DNA from: Whalleya microplaca
Taxonomy: Eukaryota > Ascomycota > Sordariomycetes > Xylariales > Xylariaceae
NCBI GenBank assembly: GCA_022497155.1
Contig: MU385711.1
Span: forward strand, 1-64,000
Direction: 5' to 3'
Length of the DNA stretch: 64,000 bases
Below, piece after piece: positions 37,263 through 48,801 of this stretch. Within the stretch, counting starts at the first letter, position 1. Each line of letters begins with the position of its first letter. Under the pieces are notes generated by a model. It was not told the DNA's origin. It made no database searches and worked only from the letters and a program-made list of their open reading frames with translations. Position numbers and translations under genes: made by a program.

Positions 37263-39164
37263 ATGGCAGCAACTATGGTGAGTCCCGTCCTCGCAACGAA
37301 ACACCCTTCCACTAGACCTTCGATAGTAGATCGATGCTACATCGAATCAATGCGCAGTCCGCTTACCATAACTGTCATATAGGCGGCCCCATCCAATGCC
37401 AATGTCCTGGCCAAGTATGCCGCGCTTGGCCAGAAAGGCAACATCATGGCTGAGTATATCTGGATCGACAGCGAGTACGTCGCCACGACTTCTTGCAGGA
37501 ATGGTATAACTGTGGCTAACCGCACCAATTCAATAGAGGCGGTGTCCGATCCAAGTCGAGAACGCTCAAGGCCCAGCAGGGAGGTTACAAGCCCGAAGAC
37601 CTGCCCATGTGGAACTTCGATGGTTCCTCGACCGGCCAGGCTCCTGGCGACAACAGCGATGTCTATCTCAAGCCCGTCGCTGTCTTCCCCGATCCCTTCC
37701 GTACCCAGGGCGGCGACAACATCTTGGTCATGACCGAATGCTGGAACGCCGACGGAACTCCCAACAAGTACAACAACCGCCATGATGCTGCTAAGGTTCT
37801 GGAAACACACGCTAGTCACGATCCGTGGTTCGGCCTCGAGCAGGAGTACACCCTACTGAACTTGGACGAGCGACCCTTTGGCTGTTAGTTGAGAAAATCG
37901 CCCACCTACCCATCTCCTCGAACCTCAAAATCGAAACCTGGTGCTAACTTGTGGTCCACAATGTATAGGGCCTGTCAACGGTTTCCCCGCCCCCCAAGGC
38001 CCGTACTACTGTGGTGTTGGTACTGGAAAGGTGAGCAGGCTGCGGCTTCCATGGCCTATACGTAGACTGAGTCCCGGATGCTAACTTGAAGAAATGCATA
38101 GGTCGTGCAGCGTGACATCGTCGAGGCCCACTACAAGGTTAGTGAAATATCCATGGAAAACACTACATATTGAATACCCGACTAACACCTCAGTAATAGG
38201 CTTGCCTGTATGCTGGTGTCAAGATCTCGTAAGATGCACGCCCTTCGATAATCAAATCAACTAGAAACTTACATTATTCTAGTGGAACAAATGCCGAGGT
38301 CATGCCTGCCCAATGGGAGTTCCAGGTCGGTCCCTGTGAGGGAATCGAGATGGGTGACCATCTCTGGGTCGCCCGGTTCCTCCTTGCTCGTATCGCCGAA
38401 GATTTCGGTGCCAAGGTTTCATGGGACCCCAAGCCTATCCCCGGCGACTGGAACGGCGCGGTATGTGGTTTCTCGTCATTATATGCTCCTTTATATAGCC
38501 CGTCTCGAGGGTCAATTTACTACGTCGAGTCTATTCATAGGCTTGGTTCTTGGAACGCTCTCTGGGGGGGGAGGGGGCATAGAATTTAGTCAAGGAATTT
38601 ATTACTGACTGCAACACAGGGCCTCCACAGCAACTTCTCCACAAAGGAAATGAGAATCGAGGGAGGACTGAAGGTCATCGAGGACGCTATCAAGAAGCTC
38701 GAGGGCCGTCACAAGTAAGCCACCGACTGGGAAAAGAAGGATATGGGAATTGCTGACTCTGGTACTTTACAGGGAGCACATCGCTGTCTATGGTGAGGGT
38801 AACGAGAAGCGTCTGACCGGCAGACACGAGACTGGTAAGCATGGCGTATCATTTTTGGATGTGCCAAGATATAAGCTAATAGACTTGCAGGTGCTATCGA
38901 CCAGTTCACATATGGTGTTGCCAACCGTGGCGCATCCATCAGAATCCCACGTGAAACCGCTGCCAAAGGATACGGGTACTTCGAGGACCGACGGCCGGCA
39001 TCAAATGCGGATCCCTACCAGTATGTTTCACCTTGCACAGTTCTTCTAATATCATATTAGCTTTGGCATGGTTTTGTTCTTTTTGTTGCATTGATCACTG
39101 ACTGTTCGACTATAGGATTACTGGTATAATCGTAGAAACAATCTTCGGCCCCGCTGATCACTAA
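37263..39164 (+). CDS. glnA: Glutamine synthetase
   Basis: The enzyme makes glutamine from glutamate, ammonia and ATP in the cytosol. It is the main ammonia-assimilating step and a nitrogen signal source. Eleven exons (37263-37277, 37383-37474, 37537-37883, 37969-38030, 38102-38137, 38200-38228, 38283-38460, 38620-38714, 38773-38834, 38891-39020, 39116-39164) give 364 residues in one phase-consistent frame, the usual size for the eukaryotic GSII type. The family signatures are [17 protein letters not shown] near residue 60, [45 protein letters not shown] (ATP site) and [11 protein letters not shown]. The first exon is only 15 nt. The pyrimidine-rich promoter with a GATA site fits a strongly expressed, nitrogen-responsive gene. 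Confidence 0.97.
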
Positions 39165-39725
39165 ATTGCGTATGGACTGGGGCGTGGAGGAATGTCTGGG
39201 AATAAGAGAAGTGGAGCCCATAAAACTACGATAAATGTCGGCCTGGGGCAGTAGATGATACCCTGTGGTCCATCGTGCGATGTTTTTTAGCCATCAATGA
39301 GACAGATTTAATGACGTCTTTCTGTTGTTTTTCCCCCGAATATGAATGCGCTATTCCGTATGTCTGGTCACGTAGTTTACGGTGATAATCCACGTTCTAG
39401 CTTCATGATCGCCTCTGTGACCCTCAGTCGAGATCCTATTATGTAAATAGCATTGTAGGTAAAGGTCTCGGCATGACATCATCGCTGCTTTCTATGTCCA
39501 TCTAGCAACCAAGCCCGATGCATGCTGGCATGTTAGATGCGATTGAATATATATATATGGACTGCTGAACTAAGTTGAGAAGTTTATCGCACAGTGGATT
39601 TATGATGCAATACAAGATCATCTTGGGATATCTATAAGTACAGCTATCACGAAACTATCTACCAACCACAGAAAACTGCATTTGTGCGTATGATGAAGTT
39701 GTGAATTGACTGGTGAGCTTGTCCA
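39165..39725. other. Convergent intergenic region
   Basis: These are the 3' regions of glutamine synthetase and the small secreted protein gene, which converge. No gene or strong terminator-like element was seen. Confidence 0.5.
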
Positions 39726-40157
39726 TCATTGGGAGAACAGGACGTCCCGCACATAGTTGACTATCTCCCGGGGTGCAAACCCACCCGGATCATGTCTAAA
39801 CTCGGTTTTATAAGCATCCCCGACGTTGCCTCTGCATGAACCCTGGGGTCTGCAATGGTGGTTCAAGCAGAAATCTACCTTCTCCTCCGCCGTCATGGTT
39901 GGTCGGTTATAAGTCGAGCAGATATTCATGCAGCTTACGCATAGCAGGACAGCTCGAGGAGGGGGGGTAGTGTTGGTTATAAGCTCGGGTGAGTTCGGAG
40001 GTGGGCGCGGAGGATCCGCACGCTTCTCATAAGGACTGTCCCGAGCGCGAGCCCATTCCGCCGTAGCAACACTTCCCGCATCACCGGAGACGGCCGCTGC
40101 GTTCGCGAAACCGAGCGATAGTACTCCCATCAGCGTCGCTATGAGAGAGGGATGCAT
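39726..40157 (-). CDS. Small secreted cysteine-rich protein (effector-like)
   Basis: This single-exon gene codes for 143 residues. The start MHPSLIATLMGVLSLGFANA is a clear signal peptide. A Lys-Arg pair in SPYEKRADPP is a likely Kex2 processing site. It is followed by a proline-rich stretch and a C-terminal region with six cysteines (LLCVSCMNIC, DFCLNHHC, GSC), enough for three disulfides. The pro-region plus Cys-rich mature domain is the layout of fungal small secreted proteins, some of which act in host interaction or competition. I do not recognise a family and claim no activity. Confidence 0.65.
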   Translation of the reverse strand: MHPSLIATLMGVLSLGFANAAAVSGDAGSVATAEWARARDSPYEKRADPPRPPPNSPELITNTTPPPRAVLLCVSCMNICSTYNRPTMTAEEKVDFCLNHHCRPQGSCRGNVGDAYKTEFRHDPGGFAPREIVNYVRDVLFSQ

Positions 40158-41879
40158 CGGAGGCCAATGGATAAGTTGGGATATCAGTGGGCTTTAGGAC
40201 CGTAGGCCTGAAGTGGATAGTGCGGTAAAATAGCTAGGAATATCCAAGGAATTTTGTCAGGTTGATCGTTGAGTCTTTCATTCATTGATCATGAGGGCTT
40301 GTCGATGGTTTATATCTGAAATGGTGGAGATAAGAACTGCATGTGTACACCATCTCGAAGGCAGTAGCTGGTTGATTCCGTGATATCGAATGTTAGAGTT
40401 AAAGATTAGGTAACGGGATCTTCAAGGAGGTTCTAAATAGCTCATATACTTCGTACGTTCTAAGATAGAGTTAACAAGGCTTGTTAACTATTCTGAGAGA
40501 CAGGGGCGATAGAGGATTCTCGGTATCGATATGAACTAGGAGTGTGATCCTCTAACCCCATCGTATCCCACTCATTGACTGTGCTACAGGAAGCCATACT
40601 GTCTAATAAAAGCACCAAGCGGAGGTCATCCCATTCTTCGTGATGTTAATTATAACCAGGAGATGGCAGACAAACCGGAAACCAGGTTATACTATGCAAT
40701 TCTTACGCACTGTCATCCTAGTTATCAACACCATTAGAAGCTATAGAGCCATCACATATAGGGCGCTTAGCAAACTGGGTCACTAGCATTGACTTCAAGC
40801 TATGTGGTACATAGTATATACTAGACGGTATTAGGTGTGCCAGTAACCAACTAGAGAGGCTTCCTACTCCTTGGGTCGTTAGTCGCTATGCTCTTATGAT
40901 TTACTACTGATCCTCCTATTCAAGGAGTTGCAAGGAAGGTTCGTAGTGGGATTATCTACTATTCCAGTGCTCCTGAGAGAACACGTTTCTCGAGACTATT
41001 CTACCTGGGTATGAGGTAGGGGCTTGGTGTTTTCTCTGTAACACTACACTAGGCTAGGTTGCTCGCTATAGTCGATTATCAAATTCCAGAAAATATTATT
41101 ATTCACATCCGGGCTTTAGTCGATCGAGTCTAGGGATATCTGATTCTAATTGCGACTGCGCAGTATATATATAGTCAGTGAGGTCGATTTGTACCGGATT
41201 TTGACAGAAATAACATTCATAGTATCATGATACCGCATTTGAGTGATGATCTGGAGAACCGAGTGCTCCACTTTGCTAAATTCTATTATTGGCTCCACGA
41301 CACCACTATAGAAGACACGTTAATATATTCGAGCGAGGCATGTTGTAAGAACTTCATATCAGTAACTCTTGTATGTATATATATATGTGTGTACGCATGG
41401 CTGAATTTACGGATCTAGCTTCGAGAAGGAGAGAGAAGCTAGCCTGGAAAGTAGATACAGCAATAGTAGCAGACTAAGTTATTCATTCGGGAATGAACAA
41501 CTCACGTTGTTTAAATTACCTGCCACGTCGCCGAAAATCGTCCCGTGAACTAAGACATTATCTCAGGATTCACGAATGAGGTCTCTTGTATGTTGACTGA
41601 AGGTCGATAGCTGGCTCGGTAAGTGGACTAATATATTGTTATACAGCTTGACCACTCTCGTTGATATCACAGTATTGAGTTAATTAGTCCTTGATAGGTC
41701 CTGGGTATTTCCCCGTCTCTCAGATCGGGGATATCATACAGGATCTATATCTCAGTCATAATTTCAAAACTATGTATTATTCCAACGGCGAATGTATCCA
41801 TGGCATCCAATGATCTAGGAAGATAAACTACCTAGGTACTACTACAGTGACAGAACATGCAACCTAGGCCGTTGTTATA
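40158..41879. other. Intergenic, no gene seen
   Basis: Normal to slightly AT-rich sequence upstream of the secreted-protein gene. A 63-codon frame at 41227-41418 has no support. One TACCTAGGTAC copy lies near 41830. Confidence 0.5.
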
Positions 41880-42355
41880 CTACAATCCACAGGGATTATA
41901 AACGTTATTTCTCAAGTTGCCCCCACACAACTCCATATATCCTGCTGCTATTGGCTGCATCCCTTGGCTATGTACTATACCATATAGTTTATATAAAGGA
42001 TATATATATCCGAAACATAGTAGTAATAATCTTTAAACCTTATTAAAAACGAGTAGTTTTAAATAAAAAGCTAGCTTAATAATAATTATTGATTAAATAA
42101 TTAATACTAAAGGAGTTATAAGCTATAAAAGGCTATTTAAAAAGTGTGGTTTACTATATTGCCAGATTTTAGGGGGGTTATGGCTACAAGCAGCGCTACA
42201 AAGCTCAGGAGGTAAATAGCGATAAAATGGATTATTAAGAATGTAGATTTGTATACAAATTGTATGGTGCGGTACAAGATTGATGGATGCAGCCAATAGC
42301 AGGAGGGTGTGTGGAGAAGTAGAAAAATAACGTTTATAATCCCTGTGGATTGTAG
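41880..42355. mobile_element. 476-bp inverted-repeat element (MITE-like) with AT-rich core
   Basis: The two ends are inverted copies of each other. CTACAATCCACAGGGATTAT at 41880 is matched exactly by its reverse complement ending at 42355. The similarity runs about 110-125 bp inward, including GCTATTGGCTGCATCC on the left and its complement near 42284-42299. The arms differ mainly by transitions. The core (about 42005-42240) is AT-rich and RIP-like, with no coding frame. No target duplication is obvious. I infer a non-autonomous DNA transposon. Confidence 0.75.
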
Positions 42356-42820
42356 CTCAGTCCTTATTCATGTACACCTGTTACCTGCATGAAACTTCCC
42401 AGCTTCCATTTGGATATATGCCAATCTATATGTACCAATTAGTCCTTGAAAGCTTCGATGCTTCAATGTTCTACTAAGTACAGATTACATATGTAGATAC
42501 CGCACGGACCACACAATACCAATTGTTTCTACTTTTTGGGTCAGTGCGTGCTGTAGAAACGGCGAAACAGGGATCATTTATGGGTCGTGTACAACTGTAC
42601 AAGTGTACAACTGTACATATATGGATAAGCCCTTTGTCGTTGCTCTGCCAACATCAACACAACCAATACAATATGAAATCATTCTGCACAAGGCAGCTCT
42701 GTTGCATTGGGTTTTTTTTCCTCAACAATCAAAGTCTAGAAGGCTGCATCGCACTACAACCTAAGACAACCAAGGCTCTTCAATCCCATACTCTTAGGAA
42801 TAACTGTCTAATACGCCTGC
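42356..42820. other. Promoter region of the Cut12-like gene
   Basis: No gene is seen here. It contains a regular array of four TGTACA sites (42588-42617), a pyrimidine-rich tract and CAACA-rich leader sequence before the ATG at 42821. Confidence 0.5.
42588..42617. promoter_or_regulatory. Four TGTACA palindromes at exact 8-bp spacing
   Basis: TGTACA occurs at 42588, 42596, 42604 and 42612, separated by AC or AG. A tandem of perfect hexamer palindromes with fixed period, about 200 bp upstream of the Cut12-like start codon, could be a cooperative binding site for a dimeric regulator, or a chance short tandem repeat. Confidence 0.45.
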
Positions 42821-44962
42821 ATGGCTTCACCACTCACGCCATCTAACAGCGCCGCGCTAAACGTCGCTACACCGCCTACAAGTCACCGCCTCGATAGCAT
42901 CGACATGCAGCAAGACACAGTCAATAATGACAACGCTAACAGCTCCCCCTTTATCTCCCAGTTAAACGAGGACGGCATCAGCCTCAACCACACCCAGGAG
43001 AACGCTTCACGCGCCAAGTCGCGCCACTCCAGAATATTATCCGGCACCGAGCTGTCGCCTTTGAAGATTCTGAATGCTAAGGACAGCAGCATCGAACAAA
43101 AGCAGCCATCACCCCTCAAAAGCCCTAGAAAGATATCTCCTGAGAAGCGTTTCCCGGTCAAAGTCAACAATGGCCGGACCCCCTCCCCAGAAATGCCCGC
43201 GGTACAAGAACGCGAGATAACGTTAGAGGAGGCTCTTCGCCAGAATGAGGGCCTGGCAAATGCCATCAAGGTCTTCGAGGACGAGGATACCATGTTAGAA
43301 AACGTAGAGGAGGAGGCCGACGTCACATCCATGACAGTAGATGATCCCCCTATCGATGAAGAACCTTCAGGCCCAGACGATACTATGGTCAGCACATTCA
43401 GCAATTTCTCTGCCGTACCCAACATGACCATGTTCGCGCGCATTGGACATAGTCCCACTAGGTTTGCCAACGTGGGCGCCACCCCTACTGCTGCACGAGG
43501 TCGACCTGAGCATTCGCCCTCTAGAACTCCCAGACCCCCGGTCATGCATGAGTCCGGCAACACGACCAACCTCCTCATGGACTTCACCGAGCAAATGAGC
43601 GGCTTCTCTTCCAGGCATCCACAGCAGACACCAAACCGAAATGGACGACTATCTCCTAGCAAAACAATGGGTAACCTAACCGCTGCTACACCACAACGAC
43701 ACCAGTCCAACCTGCTCGATTTCGATATTCCACCTCTTCCCACCCCTCGCAGCATTCCTACCATCACACCTAGGGAGTTGGAGTCGCTCAAGTCTAACTT
43801 CCTTTCCGAGATTAGCAGCTTGAAGGCTTCTCTTAGTGGCAAGGAGGCCGAGGTCTTGTCCCTCAAGACAGCAGTCGGTGATGCCGAGAAGCGTGTGGGC
43901 GAGTGCATGGAGGAACTCCGGGAAATAAGGACACTGAAGGACACATTGACCGACGAAAGAGATAACTGGGAGAAGCGTGGCCGGGAGATGGAAACCGTGC
44001 TCCGCAAGGCCAAAGAAGAAATTGTCATGGGCCAGCGGGAGCAGGAAGAACTGGAGTCGAAACTGGACGAGAGCGAGAAGCGACGAGAGGCAGCCGAGAT
44101 CATGGCGCAGGAGGCCGAGAGCAAGATGGCCGGCATGCGAGCCGGCAAGGCCACCTCGGACTCTGCATCTGATGGCGGGAATAACAAATCGCCCGAGAAG
44201 GCCAAGAGCCCCGGATCACGCGAGGTCGAGATTGCCGTCGAGCGCGTCGCCCGCGAGCTACATGCGCTCTATAAGAGCAAGCACGAGACCAAGGTCGCTG
44301 CGCTGAAGAAGAGTTATGAGAACCGTTGGGAGAAGAAGGTCCGCGAACTAGAGTCGAGTGTCGCGGACCTCGTCGAGGAGAACGAGAAATTGAAACTCGG
44401 CCGGGATGCGACGATAACCAAGGTCGATCCGAACCAGAGCGTCGTAGACGAGGAACGCAAGGCTCAGGCTGTCAAGGACTCTACCCAAATCAAGGAATTG
44501 AATGCCGAGATCGAGAAGCTCGAAGCGGTCGTCAAGAGCGTCAAGGTGGACAACAACGAGCTACGGCACTTATTGGAGAAGGAGCGCGTCGAGAAGGGCG
44601 AGCTCGTCTCGCTAGCCGAAGAGATGATGTCGATGCAGCAGAGTTTCGTGCAGACACGGGAGTCGACGCCCGCCCCAGCTCCGGCTCCGGCTCGGACTCC
44701 GGCCCCGTCTCGGCCATCTGTAGCTAACGCCCAGGCACCAGCCGATAATTACCGTACTAGTGCTGGTCGGACCTCGGGCCTGAGAGCTCCCGGCTCCGTC
44801 AAGAAGCCTACCCAGAGCAGAATCGGCGGCATTGCTCATGAGCGGAACAAGAATGGTGGATCTCACAGTGGCCTGGCACGTCCTGGTAGTGGAATGGGCA
44901 TGCGGAGTGGCATTATGAGCTCCATCGAGAAGATGGGCAACTATCGAGGCCGAGCCGAGTAG
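42821..44962 (+). CDS. Spindle pole body-associated protein, Cut12-like
   Basis: This single exon codes for 713 residues. The N-terminal half is disordered and rich in Ser/Pro, with SP/TP sites that look like cyclin-dependent kinase targets (LSPLKIL, PSPLKSPRKISPEK, GRTPSPE). From about residue 325 to 610 there is a long charged coiled coil. It includes VERVARELHALYKSKHETK and KKSYENRWEKKVRELE, the conserved block I associate with the Cut12/SnaD spindle pole body family (PF11500). The tail is Pro/Ala-rich, then Gly/Arg-rich (SRIGGIAHERNKNGG). Members anchor at the spindle pole body and help bipolar spindle formation. A 440-codon frame lies antisense to it and is a compositional shadow. The family assignment rests on the coiled-coil block only. 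Confidence 0.7.
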   Translation: MASPLTPSNSAALNVATPPTSHRLDSIDMQQDTVNNDNANSSPFISQLNEDGISLNHTQENASRAKSRHSRILSGTELSPLKILNAKDSSIEQKQPSPLKSPRKISPEKRFPVKVNNGRTPSPEMPAVQEREITLEEALRQNEGLANAIKVFEDEDTMLENVEEEADVTSMTVDDPPIDEEPSGPDDTMVSTFSNFSAVPNMTMFARIGHSPTRFANVGATPTAARGRPEHSPSRTPRPPVMHESGNTTNLLMDFTEQMSGFSSRHPQQTPNRNGRLSPSKTMGNLTAATPQRHQSNLLDFDIPPLPTPRSIPTITPRELESLKSNFLSEISSLKASLSGKEAEVLSLKTAVGDAEKRVGECMEELREIRTLKDTLTDERDNWEKRGREMETVLRKAKEEIVMGQREQEELESKLDESEKRREAAEIMAQEAESKMAGMRAGKATSDSASDGGNNKSPEKAKSPGSREVEIAVERVARELHALYKSKHETKVAALKKSYENRWEKKVRELESSVADLVEENEKLKLGRDATITKVDPNQSVVDEERKAQAVKDSTQIKELNAEIEKLEAVVKSVKVDNNELRHLLEKERVEKGELVSLAEEMMSMQQSFVQTRESTPAPAPAPARTPAPSRPSVANAQAPADNYRTSAGRTSGLRAPGSVKKPTQSRIGGIAHERNKNGGSHSGLARPGSGMGMRSGIMSSIEKMGNYRGRAE

Positions 44963-45539
44963 ACGAAAAATAATTTTCTTGGCCTATGGTATGTGATGAT
45001 GAGTTGTTATGAATACTGGAGCGGGCGTACAAACGTTTTGTAATTATTACTTCTTGCACTGTTTGGAGTAAGGATCATGATGAACAACCGCTTCCGAATT
45101 GAAACGTATTTTATTCTAAGTCATACATTCTTCCAAGGTGTTTCTCATATAACTTGAATGGGGTCTTCAGATTAATCTAGGGATGGGGCTAAGTGATACT
45201 GTAGCTCATCTGACTTGCAACATACATAAGTGGCACGAGGAGAGGAGAACCTTGCCAGGGAGACCTGGTTCCGAAAAACTGACAGTTCTTTCGTAGATAC
45301 TTCTGAGCATCAAGGAAGGGGACTCGGACCAGTTGGAACCCAAACCCGCATCGTTGAGTTTCTTACCTTGTTTTTATCTGTAAGAGGATGCCTACAATCT
45401 AATCATTGGGTCCTGCGGCATTAAAAGGTATGCTCGCGATGGCTCTCTTAACATTCTATCTCTATGATTACACAGGCCTGGTGATCCTCCCTAATATCCG
45501 ATGAGTACGTAGGAATACTAGTAAATACATGGACGAAAA
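44963..45539. other. Convergent intergenic region
   Basis: This is the space between the convergent Cut12-like and NRPS-like genes. No further gene is supported. Confidence 0.5.
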
Positions 45540-48500
45540 TTAATGTCCGTTGACTTTTGCACCGCCAAGCCAGTGCCGTAACATCTTTGGCACAAGGTCG
45601 GCATCCAAAACCTGAGGGCACAATCGTAGGGCGTCGCTAGCGCCGAGAGCTTTGTCAATATTATATCTCAAGCCTGAGCCAGACCCGCCACTCCCATACT
45701 CTTCCTCGTAGTAATCTGCCAGCTTGACAGAGGGCAGTCTTGCCTCAGCAGCGGGTCCCAGCTCTGCAGCCCGCGATCGTAGCCGGGCTACCCAGTCCTC
45801 GAGGGAGACGTCCTCGAATTCCAAGCCGGTCTTCCTCAGCGCCGGCAAGAAGCCGTCGTTCCACGAAAACGCATGCGGTGGCTTGATGTTGTAGTAAGCT
45901 GCCTCGCCGTTATTTGTGCCCAACTTCTCGGCTAGTTCCAGGCACGTGCGAGCTACCGTGTCAACAGGCATCCAGTCGCAGATCCCGTTGTCGCCGTCGA
46001 GGCGCGGTAGTGCATGGATCTCGGTCACGCTCCGGACCAAGATCGGGATGGCTTCCTTGTCGTTCCAGATGCCGTGGACCGAATCGGCGGAAATCTGTCC
46101 CACGCGCAGAACGCCAACGGCAGCCCCACTAGCCGCAGCGGCTGAGCAGATGCGTTCGGAGATCAGTTTGGATCGCGCATAGCCTGTAGATGCGGCGTAC
46201 GTGAGCGACTGTATGGGTCCCTCGGGGACATTCGCAGGAGTCGGCGTCTGGAAAGCGGTCGAGATACTGCTCGTGAATAAGAGACGCGCAGGATCCTTAA
46301 ATGGCACCCCCAATGAGAGATCCAGGAAGTTGCGTAATCCTTCGATGTGTGGGGTCTGGCTTTCGAGCGAGATGTTGAAATTGACTGGCCAGGCTGCGTG
46401 GATGATCAGTGTCGCAGAGTCCTGCAACGCCGAGTAGACTTCAGGAGAGAGACCGAGATTCGGAGCACTGAAGTTGCTCGTCGTAAGAGCCGTTAACTTT
46501 CCCACCCGCTTCTTATTATCCCCTACTACGCTGAGTCCCCGGGCCTTCATAGACTCGTGAATACGCGTTAGGGCGTCGTCACCTCGAACAAGGCAGAAGA
46601 CCTTATCCACCTTTGGATCATCCAAGAGCTGGTTGAGTATGTGAGCTCCGAGCGCGCCGGTGGCGCCGGTGAGAATCTGAGGTATGCTGTTAGTCAGGCA
46701 TGGTCGTGAAGAGCAGCGATGCTTGCTTACCACCACATCCCTCTCCGGTGTTGGTACTTCTCCTGGCGTCCGCGCTTCAAACTTGCCGTACTTCTCAATA
46801 AGCCTTTCCATCTTTGTGATCTCATCTACACTATCGGAGTGTCCATTTTCCAACATTTCGCCTGTGCGCATCGCAAAGAGAATTCTCGCGAGTCTTGTCA
46901 CGGTTCCGGCATCATAAACGACATTGGTTGGAAGTATGTGTTCGCCGAGGTCAAGATTATGTTGCAGTAGTCGGCGTAACTGCGCAGCGCGCAGGCTATC
47001 TATCCCTGCAGCGAAGAAATCGGCTTCTGGGTCTAATATGTCGACACGTGCTTGCTGGCGGACGAGTTGCAGAATATATTGCTCCAATTCTTCAATGCTT
47101 AGCTGTAAGTTTTTCCCGCCATCTCCATCAATAACGTCGTTGTCCTTTTTGTATAATCTATCTATCACATCTTCGAAGCGGGAGTAGGCTGCTGCACGGA
47201 TAATATTGTTCTTGTCAGTAACGGGGTACTCAACGTCAGCAGCGAGGGGGGCGATCATGTCAGGGGTGAGGCGCGCGAACTCGTCGGCAATTTTATTAGC
47301 AGATTCGACGTAAGGCAATATAGCGTCAATGAAATCCTCATCGGACAGTCCTGTAGCAGCTGCAGAGCGGAACACTAAAAGGCCCGGCATGAGTCGATCA
47401 TTACCAACCATTAACGCATCACGTACAAGAGGGCTCTCGCGTATGGCTCCCTCCATATTTACAGGAAGGATTTTCTCTCCGCTAAGCAGAGTGATTCTAT
47501 CGTCATCGCGGGCGACATACTTCCAAGCCCATTCTATAGTAGGATGGGGGGTAAACAGATCCCGTGAATGGAACGAGCCAGGGGGGTCATCCGAGTTACT
47601 GGTCATCACCGAAGGATGTGATTTCAGATAAACACACTCGTAAACGCCATTGCCAATTTTGCTGAACATCATGTGTTCACGCAGGTTTGCGTACGGTCGG
47701 ACATAATCCCAGGAGTCATCACCGGGTTCACGATGAAGCGAATCGCCAACATGTCCGACTTCGGTCCTAGAAGCAAGTTAGCTTTCGAAGTCAATCGAGG
47801 GGTTACCGAGAGACGAACATGCCGTAAAGCACACCGAGCTTCACTCCCGCCTTGACTACTCGATCTCCGAGCTCGTCCGGTGTCCTTGCGCCGGCGGATG
47901 TCACGAATTTGCAGTTTTTAAGTACATCGACACCATCTTGTCTCTCTGCCATCAACTTCAACACATATGGAACAGTGTGACAGATTTCAGGCTGGATAGC
48001 CTTGAGTGCCGAAATCAGATTATCTGCCGTCAGCGGCAGGTGGGCATTGAACAAGTGAGTGGGTCTACGCATCCACATTGCCTGAAGTGAAGTCACCAGG
48101 CCGTGCAGGTGATACCACGGCAATGCGTTGAATGCTTTGAGGCCCGTGCCTGAAACGAGAGAGCTTAGGAGGCCCCGATGGGATAGAAATAACGGCTTGG
48201 GGAGCCCGGTGGAACCAGACGAGTGCATTATGAGCGCTACCTTAGCATGCTCGGCCTCTTTGTCGGGAATAGGCCGCTGGAACGGCTCGGGAGGCTGATC
48301 GGGCTTATCGAAGTCCTTTCTAGCTGGCATCTGTATGTACACGAGATCCTGGCGTGCCCCTTTGATGTCAGACATAATTGAATTGATGCGAACTGTATCT
48401 CCATATAGTACGGTATCGCACTTGGTTTGCTCTAACAAGTGAAGACACGCTGGTTCGTTCAGGCGAATAGACACAGTCAACACCTTACATCCCAGACGGA

Positions 48501-48801
48501 ACAGGGCGAAGAAAGTGACAACAAAGGACAGGTCTGAGGGTGCGAATAGCGCAACCGTCTTGCCCGAGTTCACCCCGAGGCCAGCTTGAACCAGCACCCG
48601 GCAGGCCTCATCGACCATACGATCAAGATCTTTCCCGGTGAAGTATTCATAGTCTGCAGCGTTGTCATCATATCTAGGATAGCCCAGAATAGGAGCTTGG
48701 TTTTCATCTTTTGCTCTCACGCGAACAAGGTCGTCGATCATCCATAGTTTGCCGAAGTTCAGAAGCCGTTCTTCAACGAGCCCAGGTGAGATGTTTGCCA
48801 T
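45540..48801 (-). CDS. NRPS-like enzyme: adenylation, carrier and thioester-reductase domains
   Basis: Three exons (48801-47819, 47766-46731, 46676-45540) give 1,051 residues. The adenylation domain has IMHSSGSTGLPKP (about residue 191) and LYGMTEVGHVG (about 325), and its C-terminal part has SRDLFTPHP and GEKILPVNMEG. The carrier domain has DFFAAGIDSLRAAQ, whose Ser carries phosphopantetheine. From about residue 673 a Rossmann reductase starts with ILTGATGALGAHIL and has the catalytic pair in STGYARSKLISE. Such Lys2-like enzymes activate a carboxylic acid, hold it as thioester and release it as aldehyde or alcohol. The substrate is unknown. There is no condensation domain. Intron 1 uses a weak donor (GTTCGT). 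Intron 2 is 54 nt and in frame. The start is the first ATG (MANISPG). Confidence 0.9.

Noticed and set aside
42883..44205. 440-codon open frame antisense to the Cut12-like gene
   Set aside because: Ser/Leu-rich mirror of a coding exon with strong codon bias; no domain or splice context, and the sense frame has the conserved coiled coil.
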